Shown: positions 1-9,666 of the stretch, piece after piece
Layout: each line of letters opens with the position of its first letter
Numbering within the stretch: the stretch's first letter is position 1
Assembly: GCA_016935175.1 (NCBI GenBank)
Contig: JAFGRK010000018.1
Coordinates: 1-64,000 of the forward strand
Source: Candidatus Woesearchaeota archaeon
GTDB taxonomy: Archaea; Nanobdellota; Nanobdellia; Woesearchaeales; SM23-78
Direction: 5' to 3'
Length of the DNA: 64,000 nt
Position numbers and translations under genes: made by a program
The notes under the pieces: model-generated
Database searches by the model: none
What the model was told of the DNA's origin: nothing
The model's input: only the letters and a program-made list of their open reading frames with translations

Positions 1-2829
1 ACGCTTCAGTGTAAGCTTGATCGTTCTGGTTGTTATGATTATCCTAAGGTTTGTGGTGATGGTGTTGTTCAGCGTCCTAATGATGCTAATTTCAACGAGC
101 AGTGTGATGACCTTGACTTTAATGGAAGCACTTGCATGAGCTTAGGATATGGCACTGGCAACTTGAGCTGCCGCAATGACTGCAGGCTTGATACCGTTTA
201 TTGCTATAACCAGACCAACTTCTGTGGTGACAACCAGCTTAGGGCTGGAGAGCAGTGCGAAGGCACCCAATCAATACCTTGCAACATGTTGAATCCTCAG
301 TTCACTTCAACTACTCTAGCTAGTTGCATTCAATCCAACTGTACCTATAGCACCAGGTATTGCAATGGCGCTACTCAAGGGAGGTGTGGAGATAACATCG
401 TTCAGACCCCCAATACGGCAGGTCTCTATGAGCAATGTGATGGCTCAACAGGGGGCTTGCAATGCTCTCAGATTAACTCTCTGTTTGTAACAGGAACTCT
501 GACGTGTGGAGCAAACTGCCTTTACAACACGACCTTATGTGAGCTTTCCCCTCAGCGAATATGCGGTGATTATGCTGTTAATAGGCTGGGCGAGGTTTGC
601 GATGGTGAAGACTTTGCAGGAACTACTTGTGAGTCACTTGGCTTTTCAGGTGGAAACCTGTCATGCATCCAAGAAACCTGCCAGGTAAACACATCACAAT
701 GCATTAAGACCAACACTTCAAGGTTTTGTGGTGACGGAATCTTGCAGAAACCTAATGATGCCATCTTCATGGAACAGTGCGATGGCACTAACCTAAGCGG
801 AAAGACATGCACTAGCTTCACAGGATACACAGGAGGCAACTTAGCCTGCTATAGTGACTGCACATTTGATTATTCTAGCTGCTCAAGGGTTACCACCCCC
901 ACTTGCCAAGATGGCGTTAGAAACCAGATATCCGAAGAGTGCGACCGAACAGACCTGGTGGGTTTCACTTGTGGGTTCTTCGGGTTTACCAATGGCTCAT
1001 TGCTATGCACCAATGATTGCAAGCTAAACAAGTCTCTCTGCTCAAGCACAGCAGGCGCTTGCGGTGATAACATCGTTCAGAGGCCCAATGTCAAGGGGGC
1101 GGATGAGGAATGTGATGGATCTGACCTTGATGGCATGACTTGCGAAGATTTAGAATATGATATTGGAACACTGAAATGCAAGGGAGACTGCAGCTTTGAC
1201 CAGTCAAACTGCAGCTATTCTGAAGTTGAAGAAGGTTTCTGTGGAGATGGAATATTAGGCAGCTATGAGTTATGCGATGGGAATCTTTGGGGGCGTGTCA
1301 CTGGATGTGATTACTTTGAAACTTACTCTGGCGGAGTCTTGGCCTGCAGGTATGATAATTGCCAGTTTGACACTACTGGATGCCTGCCCGTCTCTGTGAT
1401 CCCTAATGCCTCTTGCTATGACCTTGAGAAAAATGGTGACGAGACCGATTTGAACTGCGGGGGCAGCTGCCCTTCGTGCATCAACGGGAGGACTTGCCTC
1501 ATAAATGGGGATTGCATCTCTAACTACTGCAAAAGCGGAATCTGTGTAGAGGCTAGCTGTGAAGATGACATGATGAATGGGCTTGAGACCGACATTGATT
1601 GCGGAGGCAACTGCAATGGTTGCGAAGAGGGAAAGGCTTGCAATTCAGGATCAGACTGCCTTTCAGGATTATTCTGCCATCCATTCAACAGGAAATGCAT
1701 CGCCCCTAGTTGCGATGACGGCTTCCAGAACGGTGATGAGACCGGAATTGACTGTGGTGGCAGCTGCCCATTAGCCTGCTCATCTAACCAAGGCTGCATG
1801 TCGGACAGGGATTGTGAGCAAGGAATGAATTGCGTAGCAGGCAAGTGCATTTCCAACCAGAATGCGGACTCTGATGGTGATGGCATGCCTGACTGGTGGG
1901 AGAACAGGTATTTCCTTGATGCTAATGATCCTTCTGACGCCTATCAAGACTTAGATAATGATGGTCGTACCAACCTTGATGAGTTTATAGATGGTACAGA
2001 TCCTACGCAGGCTGATGGATTTGTTGAGGAAAGCAAAAGCCCTCTACCCATGATCCTGCTTATAATAGGGATTATACTCATGCTTCTTAGCACAGGATTC
2101 CTTATTTATTCAAGGAAAGTGCTTGTGCCCCAACAAAGAAGGGCTGCTGCATCCGCAAGAATGGCCCAACAGCAAGCAGCTCAGCAAAAGCCAGGGATTA
2201 AGCCCTCTGCAATGTCAGGAGTAGGAGCCCCTGGTAGCTTAGCACAGAGGCTTGCCCAAAGGCAAGCTGCCAGAAAGAGTTCCTTGAAAGGGTTTGGTGA
2301 TGAAAAAGCTACTGAAGCAGGAAGCCAAGGAATAAAAACTGATGCATCATCTGTTGAGGGAACTAAACCCGACGAATCCAAAAAGCCTAAAGACGAGTTT
2401 ATCCCTATATCCAAGCTAGGGAAGATTGTGGACAAGGGCAAAGAGGCTGTCCATTCTGCACAGAAGCATGAAAAGCACAAGAGCGGGATTTTTGAGAAGC
2501 TAAAAGAGTTTACAATGGCTTATAGGAAGGGTGATAAAGGAGATAAAGAAAACCTTATGGAGAAGAAAAAGCAGGGTGAAGAAAAGGCTGGTATTAATGG
2601 CGCTGATAATGCTGATAAGCTGAAGCTTGATAAGCTTGACAAAAAACCCGATAATCAGCCCGATAAGCAGGCTGATAAAAAGGCAGATGACCGGCAGGAA
2701 GAGCAAAAGAATAAGCAGCAAGATAAAAAGCAAGATTCAGGAACAGATGAAAATAAGGAACCAGATAAAAATAAGGGCGCAGGAAAGAAACAGCCAGATA
2801 ATCCAGAGCCAAAACAAATTAAAGGATGA
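1..2829 (+). CDS. 5'-truncated Cys-rich surface protein: EQCDG/CGDG repeats, NGDETDxxCGG repeats, Ca-binding DxDxDG stretch, one TM segment, D/K-rich cytoplasmic tail
   Basis: Frame +1 is open from base 1 (TLQCKLDRSGCYDYPKVCGDGVVQRPNDANFNEQCDD...) through the listed ORF at 136; repeated C-G-D-G...EQCDG units; TM PLPMILLIIGIILMLLSTGFLIY. Confidence 0.85.
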   Translation, partial: TLQCKLDRSGCYDYPKVCGDGVVQRPNDANFNEQCDDLDFNGSTCMSLGYGTGNLSCRNDCRLDTVYCYNQTNFCGDNQLRAGEQCEGTQSIPCNMLNPQFTSTTLASCIQSNCTYSTRYCNGATQGRCGDNIVQTPNTAGLYEQCDGSTGGLQCSQINSLFVTGTLTCGANCLYNTTLCELSPQRICGDYAVNRLGEVCDGEDFAGTTCESLGFSGGNLSCIQETCQVNTSQCIKTNTSRFCGDGILQKPNDAIFMEQCDGTNLSGKTCTSFTGYTGGNLACYSDCTFDYSSCSRVTTPTCQDGVRNQISEECDRTDLVGFTCGFFGFTNGSLLCTNDCKLNKSLCSSTAGACGDNIVQRPNVKGADEECDGSDLDGMTCEDLEYDIGTLKCKGDCSFDQSNCSYSEVEEGFCGDGILGSYELCDGNLWGRVTGCDYFETYSGGVLACRYDNCQFDTTGCLPVSVIPNASCYDLEKNGDETDLNCGGSCPSCINGRTCLINGDCISNYCKSGICVEASCEDDMMNGLETDIDCGGNCNGCEEGKACNSGSDCLSGLFCHPFNRKCIAPSCDDGFQNGDETGIDCGGSCPLACSSNQGCMSDRDCEQGMNCVAGKCISNQNADSDGDGMPDWWENRYFLDANDPSDAYQDLDNDGRTNLDEFIDGTDPTQADGFVEESKSPLPMILLIIGIILMLLSTGFLIYSRKVLVPQQRRAAASARMAQQQAAQQKPGIKPSAMSGVGAPGSLAQRLAQRQAARKSSLKGFGDEKATEAGSQGIKTDASSVEGTKPDESKKPKDEFIPISKLGKIVDKGKEAVHSAQKHEKHKSGIFEKLKEFTMAYRKGDKGDKENLMEKKKQGEEKAGINGADNADKLKLDKLDKKPDNQPDKQADKKADDRQEEQKNKQQDKKQDSGTDENKEPDKNKGAGKKQPDNPEPKQIKG

Positions 2830-2862
2830 TAGGATGAACATGACACGAGAGGTGAATATTCC

Positions 2863-3414
2863 TTGATGAGAAAAGCCCAAATAAGCCAGGTTTTCACTTA
2901 CTTAATGGCTATCTTAGTAGTTGGTCTTATTGTTTTTGTAGGCTACAAAGGGGTGGCATGGATCCTGAACACTAATTGCGAGCATGGCAAGGCTGCCTTC
3001 CAAAAAGAGCTTTTTCAGCTGATTGATGACTACTCAGACAGAGGCTCTACAAGGGTTGAGATGCTATCTGCCCCTTGCGATGTCACTAAGGTATGCTTTG
3101 CTGACTTAAGCCATTGTGAAAATCCGGAACAAAACATCCCTGACTTCGAACCCTTTATCAGATCTTCTCTTGATGAAAAATACCGGGGGGTAGTTATAAG
3201 CTCTGTATATGATTGTGATAACATATATGCCAACATATTCATTGTAGGAAAGACTACTGAGCCGCTGGGCTACGCCCCTAAGCTAGTGCTTAAGCAAGAT
3301 GTTGGCAACAGCGATTATCCCTTCAAGTGCTTTGAGGTAAGGTCGGGGAAAATCAGGTTCTTGTTCAGGGGATTGGGCAGGAAGACCCAGTTAGAGGAAG
3401 CCCGGCCAGGCTAA
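2863..3414 (+). CDS. Small secreted/membrane protein with pilin-like N-terminus (RKAQISQVFTYLMAILVVG)
   Basis: ORF, N-terminal charged residues followed by hydrophobic helix. Confidence 0.7.
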   Translation: MMRKAQISQVFTYLMAILVVGLIVFVGYKGVAWILNTNCEHGKAAFQKELFQLIDDYSDRGSTRVEMLSAPCDVTKVCFADLSHCENPEQNIPDFEPFIRSSLDEKYRGVVISSVYDCDNIYANIFIVGKTTEPLGYAPKLVLKQDVGNSDYPFKCFEVRSGKIRFLFRGLGRKTQLEEARPG

Positions 3415-3461
3415 AGAGTTTTAGGGGTTTAGAAGGGTTTTAGGGCTTAGAAGGTGAGTTA

Positions 3462-4568
3462 ATGACAGTATTAGGGTTTCTTGGCAAAAAAGGCTTTGCC
3501 ATGCAGTTCAACTGGATATTCGTATTGATAGGTGGAGCAATCATATTCGGCTTCTTCTTCAGCCTTATAAATAACCTACTCCAAAGCGAGGACGTGAGCA
3601 CCAAGATAAAGGCGACCCAGGAAGTGGATGCCATGTTCAAGATAAATCTTGCCTCAGACAACACCCAGAAGACAATAGAATTTACCTCAAATATAAAGAT
3701 CAATTTCTTTGCCGAGCGTACCTCAACTTATTCTGAGTATTCTGTAGAGGGCTCTCCTAGGGCTGCCAGATATGATTATAATGCGATCTTCTCTCCTAAC
3801 GAGCTTGAGGGTGATGAGCTAATAGTCCAAAGCTTCGTACTCGATTTGCCTTTTAGGTCTATGCCCGTAGTTTATGTTACCAATAAGGAGGTAGAGTATG
3901 TGCTGCTAGGCATCTCCCCTGCTGTGCAAACCGTGCTCTCAGACTTGCCTGAAGACATCAACTGGAAGCAACACGAGGTTTTAGGTGACATGTCATCATA
4001 TCCTGACAGGAACTATGACAGGACTGTTTTTGTGACTGATAAGGAGACTTTTGACACCAGCGGCATGGCTTGGGTGAGATTCAATAACTTTAACAGGCCT
4101 GCAGAAAGAATATTCGCAGTAGTGATGGCTCCAGGCACAGGAACCATTGCAGGCTACGGCGAAATAAGCTTTTACAAGTATGATCCTAACCAAGGATTAG
4201 TACTGGCAGGCACCTCACCTTTCTTTGACCATAAGATCCTCACAGGAGCAATCATAAGCCACGATAGGGATATCTATGAGAATAACTTAAGGAAAGTATT
4301 GAGAAGGATAAACTTACTCACAGACCTTTATGTGAAAAAAGTAGAATATTACTGGGCAGATAATGAACTTGTGCTATGCAGGGGCCTGTACGGCGAAGTA
4401 TTAGAATTCCTTGACAGCCCAGGTGGCAATGAGGATGTCAAGGCTTGGTCACTTTATGAGGATGAGCTATCATATACTAACCTCGCATTGCTTTTTTCCG
4501 CTAGCAACCAGCTTAAAGCTTTTAATTCACAAATAGTAAGCGGCAGGGACTGCCCAGGAATATATTGA
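3462..4568 (+). CDS. Membrane-anchored protein, pilin-like N-terminus (KKGFAMQFNWIFVLIGGAIIFGF)
   Basis: Long ORF, single N-terminal TM. Confidence 0.75.
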   Translation: MTVLGFLGKKGFAMQFNWIFVLIGGAIIFGFFFSLINNLLQSEDVSTKIKATQEVDAMFKINLASDNTQKTIEFTSNIKINFFAERTSTYSEYSVEGSPRAARYDYNAIFSPNELEGDELIVQSFVLDLPFRSMPVVYVTNKEVEYVLLGISPAVQTVLSDLPEDINWKQHEVLGDMSSYPDRNYDRTVFVTDKETFDTSGMAWVRFNNFNRPAERIFAVVMAPGTGTIAGYGEISFYKYDPNQGLVLAGTSPFFDHKILTGAIISHDRDIYENNLRKVLRRINLLTDLYVKKVEYYWADNELVLCRGLYGEVLEFLDSPGGNEDVKAWSLYEDELSYTNLALLFSASNQLKAFNSQIVSGRDCPGIY

Positions 4569-4640
4569 AATCAGAATATTTAAATCAGAAAAAAATCAGA
4601 TAAATTGAAATCAGAAAAAACACATTGTGGCTAGAAGAAT

Positions 4641-5150
4641 ATGAGCAAAAGATCCCAGATGCAGATGACTGAGTCGGTTTTCGTGGTCTTCATCATACTG
4701 ATAATCATAGTCATGGGCTTTGTAATGTTCTCTAAATTCCAGGAAGCAAGCATAAAGGAGAACGAGAGGATGCTCAGGAACATAGATGTCATCAAGCTAG
4801 CCCACAGGATGAGCGCATGGCCTGAGCTAGAATGCTCCTTGGCAGGAACAGAAAGGTTTGTTTGCCTAGACATAGTGAAGTTATCTATTTTAGGGGACTT
4901 CATTAATGACAGCATGCATGAAGAAACTTATTCGTTCAACTACTACTATGACTTGCTAAAGGAATCAAAGGTTATTGTTAAAGAGATTTATCCTCCGCTT
5001 GCCCACCCTGAACTGCAAAACAGGTGGTCGCTTTACTATAATCCCGGCAAGACTGCCACTACGGACACTGTTTTTGTGCCTGTGAACCTTTACAACCCAT
5101 TATCAGAAACCTTTTCAATGGGTATGCTAGAAATACAGATATATGGGTGA
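4641..5150 (+). CDS. Pilin-like membrane protein (KRSQMQMTESVFVVFIILIIIV)
   Basis: ORF; class III-like signal followed by hydrophobic helix. Confidence 0.7.
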   Translation: MSKRSQMQMTESVFVVFIILIIIVMGFVMFSKFQEASIKENERMLRNIDVIKLAHRMSAWPELECSLAGTERFVCLDIVKLSILGDFINDSMHEETYSFNYYYDLLKESKVIVKEIYPPLAHPELQNRWSLYYNPGKTATTDTVFVPVNLYNPLSETFSMGMLEIQIYG

Positions 5151-5231
5151 AGAAACAAGAGTAAACTAGTGGATGCTAAAATAATTGATTAAAAGAATAA
5201 ATGGCTAAATGAATATGAACGAAAGAATAAA

Positions 5232-5768
5232 ATGGCCGAAAGAACAAAATTTTTAAAAAAGAAATCTCAGATGGAAATGATAGGCTTGACAGTTATCGTA
5301 GTCATAGTCATAACAGGAATGCTTATAGCGACAGTGTATAAGTTCAACCACCCTACTACTAACATACAGAAAAGGTATTGGAACAGGGAATTAGCAACTA
5401 ACCTGCTGATTGCCATGACTCATACCAATGTGCCGGAATGCAACAACCTATCAGTGCGTGACTTGTTGCAGGACTGTGGAAGCGCATTTCCAAGGCTTAA
5501 CTGCTATGATAAGATGAGTTGCGAGGTGGTTAATAACACAATCTATGACATAATCAACAAGACTCTTATAAACCAAATGGTAAGCTTTGACCTCACAATA
5601 AGCTCTCCATTTAGGACAGACTTTGAAACTGGCCAACCGGTATTTGTCACGCATATAAATACTTTTGATTGCGGCCAAGGGATACATAATCAAGAGCAGG
5701 CTTTTGAAATGGTAAGGCTGGAAGGAAACCAGATGATGGAAATCAACCTCACCCTTTGCCTTGACTGA
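5232..5768 (+). CDS. Pilin-like membrane protein (KKSQMEMIGLTVIVVIVITG)
   Basis: ORF; class III-like signal followed by hydrophobic helix. Confidence 0.7.
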   Translation: MAERTKFLKKKSQMEMIGLTVIVVIVITGMLIATVYKFNHPTTNIQKRYWNRELATNLLIAMTHTNVPECNNLSVRDLLQDCGSAFPRLNCYDKMSCEVVNNTIYDIINKTLINQMVSFDLTISSPFRTDFETGQPVFVTHINTFDCGQGIHNQEQAFEMVRLEGNQMMEINLTLCLD

Positions 5769-6159
5769 TTATGCTAACATTAATTTCTCTGTTTCGCCTA
5801 GGCCCGTCTAGCTCCACCAGCATAATGCTTTGCCAGGCCCCAAGCACCAGCTTGCCATTGCTAACTGGCACAATTTCCCCAGGCCCTAGCAAGGCTGCTT
5901 TTATATGCGCGCCTGCGTTGCCATCGACAGAGTCATGTAAGTAGCCTGCCTTGTCAGGAAATGCCTTGTTAAGGGCATTAAGGAAGTCTGTGCATATGTT
6001 CGGGTCATAGTTCTCATTGATGATGATAGCTGCTGTTGCGTGCTTGGCAAAAACATGGCAAATGCCTTGCTTAACCTTGCTCTGCTGGACTATATTGTTG
6101 ACTTTCCCAGTTATGTCTATTAGCTCTTGCTTTTTGTTTGTGTCTATAGTGAATATCAT
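5749..6159 (-). CDS. YjbQ/UPF0047 family protein (secondary thiamine-phosphate synthase family)
   Basis: HATAAIIINENYDPN, GNAGAHIKAALLG and LGAWQSIMLVELDGPRR motifs; likely start MIFTIDT at 6159 (ORF extends to 6276). Confidence 0.85.
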   Translation of the reverse strand: MIFTIDTNKKQELIDITGKVNNIVQQSKVKQGICHVFAKHATAAIIINENYDPNICTDFLNALNKAFPDKAGYLHDSVDGNAGAHIKAALLGPGEIVPVSNGKLVLGAWQSIMLVELDGPRRNREINVSIISQGKG

Positions 6160-6315
6160 TTTTCCACTCCGCCCTTCCCTGGGAAAACAGCTTGTTTTTA
6201 ATATTTTTTTAATAGCATCTATTCCTGGTTTGCAAGACAGCAATTTCATATAATGACCGCCACCTTTTTCTTTCATGGCAAACTTTATATATGCCGCCCA
6301 TATTATTTGTTTGTA

Positions 6316-7302
6316 ATGGAAAGGCCGCCCATCCTTAAGGTCCAGCGCCTTACTAAGAGGTTCTGTAAGAAGACTATCCTAAGAGACATCTCGCTTGACA
6401 TTATTGAAGGGGAGATATTCGGTATTGTGGGCTCGAGCGGCAGCGGCAAGACCACCCTTCTCAAGACGATAGTGGGCTACTTGGCGCCTGAGCAGGGAGA
6501 TGTGAAGTTCCGTTATGATTACTATGTTAAGAAAAAGGATAAGGATGGAAAGCCGCTCTACGCCTCTGTTTATAGACAGCAGCAGATGGCAAGGAGCACT
6601 TTTGGATTTGCCAGCCAAGAGCCATCAATCTACCCCAAGCTGACTGTAAAGGAGAACCTGAAGTATTTCGGCTCCCTTTATAAGCTAAAGAAAAAGGCCC
6701 TTGAGTCGAACATAGATATACTTCTTGCGTTGATGGACTTGAAGGGCTCACAAAAGACCTTGGCAGGAGAGCTTTCTGGAGGGATGGAGCGAAGGCTGGA
6801 CATTGCTTGCGCATTGATTCATGACCCTGAAATACTTATTTTGGACGAGCCAACATCAGACCTTGACCCGCTCCTCCGCGACCATATATGGAGCTTGGTG
6901 CAGAAAATCAACAAGAAAGGCACAACCATAATCATGGCAAGCCACCACTTATCTGAGGTAGAGAACTTCTGCTCAAGGATAGCCATCATCAAGGACGGGA
7001 GAATAGTTGATGTGGCTAGCCCAGCAAGGCTCAAGACCAAGTATGCAGAGTCCCAGCAGATTAAAATCCAGAGCTATCCAGGAAGCTACGCAAACATCGT
7101 CAAGTCACTGAAAAAGCCAGGCAGCAAGCCGTTCGAGTTCAATATCAAAGGCTCAGAGCTGATATTATACTCGGATTATACCCAGGAGATTATGCATGAG
7201 TTGTTGCATACCTTGGAAGTGTTAAAGGAAGAGCTTATAGACATCAAGGTGTCAAGGCCAGGGCTTGATGAGCTTTTCCTAAAGCTAAACGCCAGAAAAT
7301 AA
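6316..7302 (+). CDS. ABC transporter ATP-binding protein
   Basis: Walker A GSSGSGKTT, signature LSGGMERR, Walker B ILILDEPTSDLD; ATG at 6316. Confidence 0.93.
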   Translation: MERPPILKVQRLTKRFCKKTILRDISLDIIEGEIFGIVGSSGSGKTTLLKTIVGYLAPEQGDVKFRYDYYVKKKDKDGKPLYASVYRQQQMARSTFGFASQEPSIYPKLTVKENLKYFGSLYKLKKKALESNIDILLALMDLKGSQKTLAGELSGGMERRLDIACALIHDPEILILDEPTSDLDPLLRDHIWSLVQKINKKGTTIIMASHHLSEVENFCSRIAIIKDGRIVDVASPARLKTKYAESQQIKIQSYPGSYANIVKSLKKPGSKPFEFNIKGSELILYSDYTQEIMHELLHTLEVLKEELIDIKVSRPGLDELFLKLNARK

Positions 7303-7410
7303 GCAAAGAGCCGGATGATAATCTTCACTTGGGCTTTAGTTGTATGATAATGTTAAAATGAAAGGGATAATGAAAGTGAGAAGGAGAATGAAAGGGAGAA
7401 ATGCAAAGCC

Positions 7411-9504
7411 ATGAAATCAATAAGCATAATAAAAAAGAACTTCAAGCTTTTGGTAAGGTCGAAGTCATCAGCCTTCATAATACTATTAGGCCCGCTATTG
7501 ATAATCCTCCTTGTAGGATTGGTTTTCAGCGGCAAATCATCCTATGAGCTAAGCATAGGATATTTTGCGCCTGAGAAAAACAACCTGACAGATTCATTCA
7601 TACAAGCCCTGCAAAAAAGCAATTATTACCTTCATGAGTATCCTGCAGAGCAGGAATGCATACAGAAGATAGAGCAAGGAATAATACATACCTGCATAAT
7701 CTTTCCCATTGATTTCCAGGTAAGCAACCAGCAAGGCCAAGAACTGAAGTTCTTGGTTGATTATTCCAGGATAAGCCTTGTCTATGAGGTGATAGGCTCT
7801 GTTTCTGAGCTCTTAGAGATAAAGTCAGAGGAGCTTAGCTACTCAATGACCCAGCTTTTGCTTGACAAGCTGAATTTGACCCTTAAAGAGATAAGGAACG
7901 ACAAGTCTTTAGTAGATGGATTAAGCCAGAAGGCAAGCCTAGTCTTGCTAGAGCTCCAAAAAGCCAAGGATGATGCTGCTTCATTGGACCTGGAGCTCAG
8001 GAACATAAGTACGCAGGACATGAATGCCAGCTTAATAGAGATGAACTCCACTTTTGGGAACATATCCATAAAAGGCATTGAGCTGGTAAATATGAGCCAG
8101 GAATTGATTGATGAGCTTTCAGACTATCTTGATGCTAATGAGACCTCTGAGCTACAGCAAGAGTTTGATGAGCTAGAAGAAGAGCTCAGCGAGCTATACT
8201 ATAACCAGACCCCGGATTCCATTGACAGGCTCTATACAAGGATAGATGCTATTTCATCCTCCCTATCAGAGCTCGAATCCTCAATGGTCATCAATGAGGG
8301 CCTTAAAAAGGGTGCTTTGCAGAGGATTGACTCTTCAAGGAGCAACCTTACCTCCATGCAAAAAACTCTGGCTGACCTGAAGAGTTCCCTCTCAAGATCG
8401 CAGCTAGAGCTTGAGGCCATCACCATAACAAATGCCCAGGCTATTGTAAGCCCTGTCAATGTGAAGATAGAGCCCGTGGCAGCAGAAAGCTCCAGGGCGT
8501 TATTCGCCTTCCCATCATTACTTCTGCTTGTCATAATGTTTGTTGCCTTGCTATTATCAAGCACCTTGGTGCTTTTTGAGAAGAGTTCAAAAGCCAGCTT
8601 CAGGGTGAGCATCACCCCTACCAAGCCAAGCCTTTTCATCTTCACCACTTTTATGACCAGCCTGTTGATACTGCTGTTGCAGACCATAATCCTCTTGGGG
8701 CTGGCCAGCCATTTCCTGCACATACCATTATTCAAGAACCCTCTAACTTCTTTTCTGATAATACTTTCATCATCAATGTTCTTCATCACTCTAGGGATGC
8801 TTATAGGATATGTTCTATCAACACAGGAAGGGGCTGTGATGTCATCAATAGTCATGGGGTCAATACTTCTGTTCCTATCAAACCTGGTCTTCCCGTTGGA
8901 AAGCATAGCGCCTGCCTTAGTAGGCATAATCAAGTATAACCCTTATGTCATGTCATCAGAGCTATTGCGAAAATCCTTGCTTTTCAATACTGAGCTTTCA
9001 GGAGGTAATTTAGCAATTATCATGATGCTCTTTGGCGCAGCACTTGTCTTGTTGGCATTAATAATCACTATTTCTGCCTTTAAAGGCAGGAAGAGGATAA
9101 GGATCCTGGCATCAATAGCAGAAGAAAGCCCTAAAGGGTATTATAGCACAAAAGATGAGGGAGCTTCAAGGGTGACAGAAAAAAACAAGAGTAAATCAAG
9201 GCAGCTTATTCTTGAATTCGAGGTCTATGGAAAGAAGGCCGCCACTAAGGAAGAGCTTTTCAACCTAGTTTCTGACATGACTAAGACCGAGTTCGAGGAA
9301 AATGTGAACGAGAGGGAAAATAATATAGCGGTTTGGCTCGAAAAAGCTCTTGGAGAGAAAAAGCTGGCTTCAAAGCTTAGGAAGACTAATTCTAGGGAGG
9401 AAATCCTGGGAATTTTGGCAAAAGACTTAAAAAGCAGCCAAACAAGGGAAACAAGGGACAATTCAGAATTAGGGGAAAATTCTGATGGGGGTAAATGGGG
9501 TTGA
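7411..9504 (+). CDS. ABC-2 type transporter permease with coiled-coil ectodomain and C-terminal soluble extension
   Basis: N-terminal TM, long extracellular coiled-coil region, cluster of C-terminal TMs; adjacent to ABC ATPase. Confidence 0.85.
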   Translation: MKSISIIKKNFKLLVRSKSSAFIILLGPLLIILLVGLVFSGKSSYELSIGYFAPEKNNLTDSFIQALQKSNYYLHEYPAEQECIQKIEQGIIHTCIIFPIDFQVSNQQGQELKFLVDYSRISLVYEVIGSVSELLEIKSEELSYSMTQLLLDKLNLTLKEIRNDKSLVDGLSQKASLVLLELQKAKDDAASLDLELRNISTQDMNASLIEMNSTFGNISIKGIELVNMSQELIDELSDYLDANETSELQQEFDELEEELSELYYNQTPDSIDRLYTRIDAISSSLSELESSMVINEGLKKGALQRIDSSRSNLTSMQKTLADLKSSLSRSQLELEAITITNAQAIVSPVNVKIEPVAAESSRALFAFPSLLLLVIMFVALLLSSTLVLFEKSSKASFRVSITPTKPSLFIFTTFMTSLLILLLQTIILLGLASHFLHIPLFKNPLTSFLIILSSSMFFITLGMLIGYVLSTQEGAVMSSIVMGSILLFLSNLVFPLESIAPALVGIIKYNPYVMSSELLRKSLLFNTELSGGNLAIIMMLFGAALVLLALIITISAFKGRKRIRILASIAEESPKGYYSTKDEGASRVTEKNKSKSRQLILEFEVYGKKAATKEELFNLVSDMTKTEFEENVNERENNIAVWLEKALGEKKLASKLRKTNSREEILGILAKDLKSSQTRETRDNSELGENSDGGKWG

Positions 9505-9666
9505 GGACAAACGGGGTTGGAAGTTTAATAAACTTTTTAAATAGAAGCCTTTAACTCAGCTTCAATAGAATGCGATATTGAAAATACGATATTAAGTATT
9601 TTATGAGCATATCGTTAAGCATATCGTGGTTTTGTTAAGTTTTTAGCAATAAGTGGGGGTGTAATC

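Noticed and set aside
2500-2897. Antisense and alternative-frame ORFs over the D/K-rich tail
   Set aside because: Arise from the repetitive GATAAAAAG-like coding sequence; no independent support.
3418-3454. TTTAGGG-like repeats as a telomere or origin signal
   Set aside because: Only two imperfect copies within an operon spacer; better explained by local tandem duplication.
8232-8933. 233-aa antisense ORF within the ABC permease gene
   Set aside because: Fully opposite a well-supported CDS; low-complexity Ser/Met-rich shadow translation.
9487-9520. Possible G-quadruplex (GGGGGTAAATGGGGTTGAGGACAAACGGGG)
   Set aside because: Third G-run is only GG and the stretch overlaps the end of a CDS; too weak to claim.
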